Shown one piece after another: positions 59,262 to 64,000 of a stretch of DNA of 64,000 nucleotides; position 1 is the stretch's first letter, and every line of letters starts with the position of its first letter. The notes under the pieces were generated by a model, which was not told where the DNA came from, made no database searches, and was given only the letters and a program-made list of their open reading frames with translations. Location of the stretch: NCBI RefSeq assembly GCF_000308755.1, contig NZ_BAGF01000040.1:204675-268674 (forward strand). Reading direction: 5' to 3'. The translations under genes and the position numbers were made by a program. The stretch is from Nocardia pneumoniae NBRC 100136. Its GTDB lineage: Bacteria; Actinomycetota; Actinomycetes; Mycobacteriales; Mycobacteriaceae.

Positions 59262-59653
59262 ATTCCGGTTCTCGACACGAAACCGCGCGGCGTCCACTGG
59301 AGGGCAAGCCTGCCGCTGAGGCAGGCGCGGCAGCAGGCTCCTGGACGTGCTCACGCAGCCGGGGCTCGGTCGGGCCGAATGGCCTTTCCTGGCACTTCCG
59401 CGCATCCAGAGTGGTGTCCATCCCCGTCCTCTGGATGTCCACCCCGTCCATCGGAAGGCTGGGCGGAAGGGTGGAAGGCCGGATGGAAGGGGGTGGAAGG
59501 TCGGTCGGAAGGAGATGATCGCAGGGGGGTGCGTCGAGCGGATTTTTGGCGATAAGTCATGGTGCAAAGGGTGTGCCAACGTATACCCACAGGGGGTATT
59601 GGGGTGACAGTCTCGCTCGATTCCTGTCGGTGCCCGGGGTGACCATTCGAGTT
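59262..59653. other. 392-bp non-coding patch with GGAAGG-rich tract
   Basis: No supported gene. A purine-rich run of repeated GGAAGG/GGATGG units covers about 59450-59515. The stretch lies in the low-coding accessory patch and may be residual mobile DNA. Nothing else is recognised. Confidence 0.4.
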
Positions 59654-59857
59654 ATGCAGTCTCGCTCATACGATCAGGTCGGTCCGCTCATCCCGCACCC
59701 GGTCACCCTCGATACGGAGTGGAACGCCGAGTGCGGCCATCACCTGTCGGCGTGGTGCCTGGGCTGCTCGACGTGCACCGACTGCACCCAGACGTGCTAC
59801 TGCGGCGCCGCCGAAGACGAGGACCCACCCGTCTACCTTCTCGATCTCGCCAGCTGA
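59654..59857 (+). CDS. Small cysteine-rich protein
   Basis: 67 residues from ATG 59654. Residues 27-50 hold eight Cys in the order CGHHLSAWCLGCSTCTDCTQ plus two more (CYCG), so several CxxC pairs and a His pair are available, then an acidic end (AAEDEDPPVYLLDLAS). It could bind zinc. No named family recognised. It sits just before the IS remnant. Confidence 0.5.
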   Translation: MQSRSYDQVGPLIPHPVTLDTEWNAECGHHLSAWCLGCSTCTDCTQTCYCGAAEDEDPPVYLLDLAS

Positions 59858-60013
59858 TCCGGATCAGGCCGACCGCGCCGTCGGCTGCACGGTCCGTGCC
59901 CATCGACGGCCCGGGGGTCTGTCAGGAACTTTGGGGGTGGAGGTGATCCCGAACAGGTGCTGAAGTAGCCTGCCGCTGCTTCGGCGAGGAAGGATCACCT
60001 TGAACGACACGCA

Positions 60014-60590
60014 ACTCGGACTGCTGGTGGCGGGCTGGATGTTCGGATCGCGCACGAGCTGGTGGAGCAGGCCCGCAGCGAGGGGCTGTCACTGACCGGG
60101 GCCGATGGTTTGCTGACGGCGGTGACCCGCCGCGTCATCGAGGCCGCCCTGGAAGCGGAGATGACCGAGCACCTCGGATACGCCAAAGGCGATCGTGCGG
60201 CGGCGGCCGAGACCACGGGTGACGATCACCGCAACGGCACCAGCCGTAAGAAGGTGCATACCGATATCGGGCCGGTAACCGTGGATGTGCCTCGTGACCG
60301 CGCCGGAGGGTTCGAGCCACAGATCCTGCCCAAGCATGCGCGGCGGGTGGCCGGGTTCGACGAGGCGGTGGTCAGCTTGTATGCCAAGGGGCTCACGACC
60401 GGGGAGATCCGCGCTCATCTGGCCGAGATCTATGGCGCCGATATCTCGCGGGAGACGATCTCCAAGATCACCGACGCCGTGGCCGGCGAGTTGGCCGAAT
60501 GGCAGTCCCGACCACTCGATCGCGTGTACGCGGTCGTGATGATCGACTGTATCTGGGTCAAGATCCGCGATGGTCAGGTCGCCTCGCGCC
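60014..60590 (+). pseudogene. IS256 family transposase, N-terminal fragment
   Basis: The frame containing LVEQARSEGLSLTGADGLLT, HLGYAKGDRAAAAETTGDDH, VDVPRDRAGGFEPQILPKHA and MIDCIWVKIRDGQV matches the mutator-type transposase family up to just past the first catalytic Asp. The N-terminus upstream of 60062 is in the same frame but diverges from the usual sequence. The rest of the DDE domain is replaced by unrelated sequence after about 60590, so it is inactive. Confidence 0.8.
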
Positions 60591-60831
60591 CGGGTCGATG
60601 GGCCGTGTCGGCGCGGCCGGTGACAATGCCGCCATGGAGAGTTTCTTCGCGCTGCTGCAGAAGAATGTCCTCGACCGCCGATCCTGGTGCAGCCGTGAGG
60701 AATTGCGCATCGCGATCGTCACCTGGATCGAACGGACCTACCACCGCCGCCGACGCCAAGCTACCCTCGGCCGTTTGACGCCGGTCGAATACGAGACCAT
60801 CATGACCCCACCGGCCAGTCAGGCCGCGTGA
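60590..60831 (+). pseudogene. IS3-family OrfB transposase, C-terminal fragment
   Basis: The segment SMGRVGAAGDNAAMESFFAL includes the last catalytic Glu of the integrase DDE triad, followed by EELRIAIVTWIERTYHRRRR and QATLGRLTPVEYE, the usual end of IS3-type transposases. It is in a different frame from the IS256 part. The N-terminal two thirds of the gene and the first two catalytic residues are absent. Confidence 0.8.
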
Positions 60832-61193
60832 TCGAATCTGTCACCCGATCGTGCAGCAGTCCCACGCGGTTCGGCGGTCCCAACCCATGTGGGAAGTGGC
60901 GGGCTCGATCTGCAAGAAGTCGCCCACGACCGTAGCGGCTTCTGGCGTAGTCCATGCCACACGCCGAGCGCGATGGCGATGTCGAGCCCATGCGGAATCA
61001 ATTCCACCACACGGGTGATCATGAACTCGCGCAACAGGATTCCCTTGCCGCACCGAGTGGTGATCAGGCGATCGGCGGGTTGCCCCGATATCGACGTGTC
61101 GGTCTGCCGCCGTGTGTCGTCGAATGCCGCGGCGATGCCCACCTCAGGTGGCTGCTGAGCTGCTCCTTCCAGCACCCTTCGACTCGCTGTTCG
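60832..61193. other. 362-bp region without a supported gene
   Basis: A minus-strand frame (61175-60819) and overlapping plus-strand frames are open, but none has a ribosome site or a recognisable family. The region lies between the IS remnant and the LuxR gene stop and may be decayed mobile or flanking DNA. Confidence 0.4.
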
Positions 61194-62303
61194 CTACGGG
61201 TGGCGGGCACTTTCGGGCGCTACGAGCGGTTCGTAGTGCTCGGTGTACAGCTTCGCGACCAGCTCACCCCGACTCGCTACGGCAACCTTCTGGAAAATCG
61301 TCTTCACATGGTCTCGGACCGTGTGTGGCGACAGGAACAATCGGCTCGCGATCTCAGCGGTAGACAGCCCGCGCGCGATGAGTTCGGTGACTTCGTGTTC
61401 CCGAGATGTCAGTTCGTAGGCGGCGATGACCAGCGTGGCGATCTCCGACACCGGCGCTGGTCCGATCGTCATCGCGGTCATCTTCGTGGTGCCATCGGCA
61501 CCGCGCAGGCACGAGGCATGACATACCAGCCATCCACCGGTGAGCGCGCGCATGCGGATTCGCGCATTGCCACCCGTCTCGCGCGCACGACCGACGGTGC
61601 TACGAATCCACACCGGCAGGGGCAGGTCGATCCCGGACGGCGTCGCCGCACGAGGGCCCGGCGGCATATCGGCGAGGAAGCGGCGGGCCTCGTCATTGAT
61701 CGACGTCAGGTTTCCCGCACGATCGAACAGCAGCATTCCCGGCGTATCGGAGGGCCGACGCGGCGGCTCCGCGGATTGGGCGTACGAGCGCAGCCGCTGG
61801 GCCATCGGACTCGACAACGAGCCGACCACTGCAATCTCCTCGGCCCGGAAGGGCGCTCGACCGCGCTCGCGGAATAGACTCAGCTGTCCCCAAGGCCTGC
61901 CATCGATCCGGAACACGGCGCGCAGTTCGTCGTCGAAGCCTCTCGGCCGCATGAAGTCCCGATACAACGGGCTCGACATCAAACGACCACCGGTGGCCTC
62001 CCGCAACCCGGCAACCGGCACCGGAGACTTCGTCAAATGCCGAAAGGGATTGACGGCATCGGCGAGAAATTCAGATTCCCAGTAGATGCCGCACCCACCC
62101 TGCTGGAGATTTTCGATCCGCACCGGCGCCGCGGTCAACCCGTTGATCGGATCAGTGGCAACCCATACGGCGGCGTCGAAGGGGGCGACGCGGCGCAGGC
62201 GGTCCGACGTCACGGCGAACAGGCTCGCCGCGTCGCGCGCCGCGGCGATTCCTGTTAGGAGACCGCCCGACGGATCACTGGTCGACCTGCTCATGCCCGC
62301 CAT
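61194..62303 (-). CDS. LuxR family transcriptional regulator with GAF/PAS-like sensor
   Basis: 369 residues from ATG 62303 (ATG 62294 also possible). The C-terminal GerE helix-turn-helix is ELTSREHEVTELIARGLSTA and FLSPHTVRDHVKTIFQKVAV. The N-terminal 200 residues resemble a GAF-like domain (FDAAVWVATDPINGLTAAPV, DGRPWGQLSLFRERGRAPF), followed by a PAS-like segment (MLLFDRAGNLTSINDEARRF). It is divergent from an FAD/NAD-binding protein; the 34-bp perfect palindrome between them is the likely operator. Confidence 0.88.
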   Translation of the reverse strand: MAGMSRSTSDPSGGLLTGIAAARDAASLFAVTSDRLRRVAPFDAAVWVATDPINGLTAAPVRIENLQQGGCGIYWESEFLADAVNPFRHLTKSPVPVAGLREATGGRLMSSPLYRDFMRPRGFDDELRAVFRIDGRPWGQLSLFRERGRAPFRAEEIAVVGSLSSPMAQRLRSYAQSAEPPRRPSDTPGMLLFDRAGNLTSINDEARRFLADMPPGPRAATPSGIDLPLPVWIRSTVGRARETGGNARIRMRALTGGWLVCHASCLRGADGTTKMTAMTIGPAPVSEIATLVIAAYELTSREHEVTELIARGLSTAEIASRLFLSPHTVRDHVKTIFQKVAVASRGELVAKLYTEHYEPLVAPESARHP

Positions 62304-62321
62304 GATTCCCGCGCACGAGGA

Positions 62322-62355
62322 GTCGTACAACCCCTCACGTGAGGGGTTGTACGAC
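62322..62355. promoter_or_regulatory. Perfect 34-bp palindrome between LuxR and FAD protein genes
   Basis: GTCGTACAACCCCTCAC followed directly by its exact complement GTGAGGGGTTGTACGAC, with no spacer. It begins 19 bp upstream of the LuxR start and 98 bp before the FAD-protein start. Perfect symmetry over 17 bp per arm is much longer than a usual LuxR-type site and could bind a multimer or form a cruciform. Confidence 0.75.
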
Positions 62356-62452
62356 GGTGTCGAAACCCCCCGATCGAGGGATGGGATGTCGAACGGCGGC
62401 CGATGAAGCTGGTCGACGCACGTCCGTAAAGTCTCGATAGAGGGAATCAACC

Positions 62453-63913
62453 ATGCATATCGGAATCGTCGGCGCGGGAATGGCTACGGTGGCCCTGCTC
62501 GACGCGCTCGCCGGCTCGGCCGCGAAGCCGGGCGCGATCACGGTGTTCGAGAGTTCATCCGCCGTCTGGCGCGGCCGCGCATACCAACGCGACCAGGAGT
62601 CCGTACGAGTGAACGCGCCACCGATGGCCATGACCGCCCGCGGTGGAGACCTGGATCATTACCTGCGTTGGTTGGGGGAACGGCCTGAGCTCGCCCGTTT
62701 CCTCGACGAAGGACTCGGCCTACCGGTCGTTCCGCGCGCGGTGTACGGACGATACTTGGAACACACCGCGGAAACCGCCATCGCCAACCTGCGCCAGGAC
62801 GGGTGGCGGGTGAGCGTCGTCAATTCCGGCGTCACCGGGTTCTCTCGAGATCCCAACGCCACCTTGCACACTGCCGACGGCGGCACATTTCCAGTGGATC
62901 GCGCGGTGCTGTCCATCGGCGGCGGGCAGCCACGTGACAGCTATGGGCTCGCCGACATGCCGGGATACGTGCATGAGCCGTACCCCCTGCACGGCAGATT
63001 GGTAGGAGTCGCCGCGGACCGGCACGTCGCTGTCATCGGCAGCGGACTGACCGCCGTCGATATTGTCACCGGGCTGGTCTCCCGTGGACACACCGGTCCG
63101 ATCAGCCTGATGTCGCGAAGCGGCGTCCTGCCCGCCGTGCAACAACGTCCCATTCGATATGAGCCGCGGTATTTGACGCCCGAATACGCGTTGCAACGAG
63201 TCCGCGACAACCAAGGGCAGGCGACACTCACCATGCTGATCGACCTGATGAAGAACGAGCTCTCCGAACTCGGGCACGATTTCCGGACGCTGGCCGAGGA
63301 GGTCATCGGCAACGACACCGAACCTCCCGTGCAACGGCTGCGGCGCCAGCTGTCCTTGGTCGCGGACCCGCATCAGGGGCGGCGACTGCTCGGTCGGGCC
63401 ATCCGAACCGTCGTGCCAGCGGTATGGCCGCTGTTCCGCGAACAAGACAAGACGATGCTGCGCAGCGCACACTTCCGCACCATCAACTGCCTGAGTTCAC
63501 CCATGGTGCCGCACAACGCGAATATCCTGCTGAGACTTCTGGATTCCGGCCAGGTACGGCTGCGGCCGGGATTGCAGAAGATCCAGCCGCACTCCAACGC
63601 CGGATTCACGGTGACCGACAACACCGAGTGGACCGCCGACGTGGTGATCAATGCCGTCAACCCACCGGCCTACACCGTGCCACAGGCTGCCGAGGGGTTG
63701 GTGCGTTCGCTCTTGACCTCCGCATCCGCCGAACGGCACCCGTTCGGGGGCCTGACCACTCAACACGGCACCGGCAGGCTTCTCATCTCGGGTCGGCCCC
63801 AAGGCATTTGGTACGCGCAGGGCAATATCGCGAGCACCTCGACATTCATCGCGACCGACCCCACAGGTCTGGCGCACGAGGCGGCACGACTCGCCCGAGC
63901 TCTCACCACCTGA
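62453..63913 (+). CDS. FAD/NAD(P)-binding protein (NAD_binding_9-like)
   Basis: 486 residues. N-terminal FAD-binding GIVGAGMATVALLDALAGSA, then SVRVNAPPMAMTARGGDLDH, LSIGGGQPRDSYGL, a second dinucleotide motif VAVIGSGLTAVDIVTGLVSR, and VINAVNPPAYTVPQAAEGLV. This is the HpnW/adenylate-forming-associated FAD/NAD(P)-binding family of uncertain chemistry. Probably under control of the divergent LuxR protein. Substrate unknown. Confidence 0.82.
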   Translation: MHIGIVGAGMATVALLDALAGSAAKPGAITVFESSSAVWRGRAYQRDQESVRVNAPPMAMTARGGDLDHYLRWLGERPELARFLDEGLGLPVVPRAVYGRYLEHTAETAIANLRQDGWRVSVVNSGVTGFSRDPNATLHTADGGTFPVDRAVLSIGGGQPRDSYGLADMPGYVHEPYPLHGRLVGVAADRHVAVIGSGLTAVDIVTGLVSRGHTGPISLMSRSGVLPAVQQRPIRYEPRYLTPEYALQRVRDNQGQATLTMLIDLMKNELSELGHDFRTLAEEVIGNDTEPPVQRLRRQLSLVADPHQGRRLLGRAIRTVVPAVWPLFREQDKTMLRSAHFRTINCLSSPMVPHNANILLRLLDSGQVRLRPGLQKIQPHSNAGFTVTDNTEWTADVVINAVNPPAYTVPQAAEGLVRSLLTSASAERHPFGGLTTQHGTGRLLISGRPQGIWYAQGNIASTSTFIATDPTGLAHEAARLARALTT

Positions 63914-64000
63914 GATGACCAACCGGCCCGCCCACCACACCGCATACGCATCGCTATCTCACCAGCATGCTCATCATCCGGGCATCGCGATTCGTTGGGA

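Larger units (their letters stand above)
59913..60831 (+). mobile_element. Chimeric IS remnant (IS256-type 5' part joined to IS3-type 3' part)
   Basis: The left side begins near 59913 (GGGGGTCTGTCAGGAACTTT resembles an IS256-family end) and encodes an IS256 transposase up to about 60590. From there the sequence encodes the C-terminal end of an IS3/IS150-type OrfB. No matching right terminal repeat was found, so the structure is a deletion junction between two elements rather than an intact IS. Confidence 0.7.

Noticed and set aside
59450..59515. GGAAGG-rich tract considered as a CRISPR or tandem-repeat array
   Set aside because: Units are irregular, without spacers of constant length, and there are no cas genes nearby.
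60819..61175. Minus-strand 118-codon frame after the IS remnant
   Set aside because: No ribosome site or recognisable motif; overlapping frames on the other strand are equally open.

Overview
The window is high-GC DNA with dense short-spaced operons, many GTG starts and an actinobacterial gene repertoire: ANTAR and SARP regulators, several LLM-type F420/FMN monooxygenases, KstD/Ksh/Hsa-type steroid-ring enzymes, a fused HadA/HadB-like dehydratase and IS256-type transposase sequence. A member of the Mycobacteriales, most likely Nocardia or a close relative, fits best. This is inferred from gene content alone. I saw no tRNA, rRNA or CRISPR array.

Layout. 0-9 kb: a methyltransferase/TetR divergent pair sharing two operators, then a reverse-strand set (sulfatase, MFS exporter, two LLM monooxygenases) that looks like a sulfur-scavenging or xenobiotic unit, and a TetR/epimerase divergent pair. 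9-11 kb: a PAS-ANTAR antiterminator and a DJ-1/PfpI protein. 11-20 kb: the most unusual part of the window. It holds a DNA/RNA non-specific nuclease, a SARP-type regulator, a trypsin-like protease fused to an alpha/beta hydrolase, a membrane-spanning STAND-type NTPase with a polyproline tail, a small partner sharing its N-terminal motif, and an M4 metallopeptidase without a signal peptide. The three central genes overlap by ATGA junctions, and the same palindrome precedes the nuclease and the SARP gene. I propose this as an undescribed sensor/effector (conflict or self-surveillance) cassette.

20-21 kb: an orphan LigD-type polymerase domain. 21-51.5 kb: a large catabolic island with two KstD-family dehydrogenases, four SDRs, a FadD3-like ligase, HsaA/HsaB/HsaC/HsaD-like enzymes, and KshA/KshB Rieske oxygenase and reductase. 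It also carries a dedicated ribBA, two unusual PEP-dikinase-like proteins, two tyrosine phosphatases, and MarR, LuxR/LAL, PadR and IclR regulators. Together these could dehydrogenate, hydroxylate, open and hydrolyse a polycyclic steroid-like or terpenoid substrate. A 19-nt motif recurs next to the LLM, ribBA and flavin-reductase genes and suggests a common regulator tying flavin supply to flavin-dependent oxygenation.

51.5-58 kb: housekeeping and stress genes (AraC regulator, cold-shock domain protein, Hsp20 with a MerR/HspR-like regulator, MaoC double-hotdog dehydratase, secreted small protein, XRE regulator whose codon use changes partway through). 58-61.2 kb: a low-coding, lower-GC patch of small orphan ORFs and a chimeric IS256/IS3 remnant. 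61-64 kb: a LuxR regulator and an FAD/NAD-binding protein, divergent around a perfect 34-bp palindrome.
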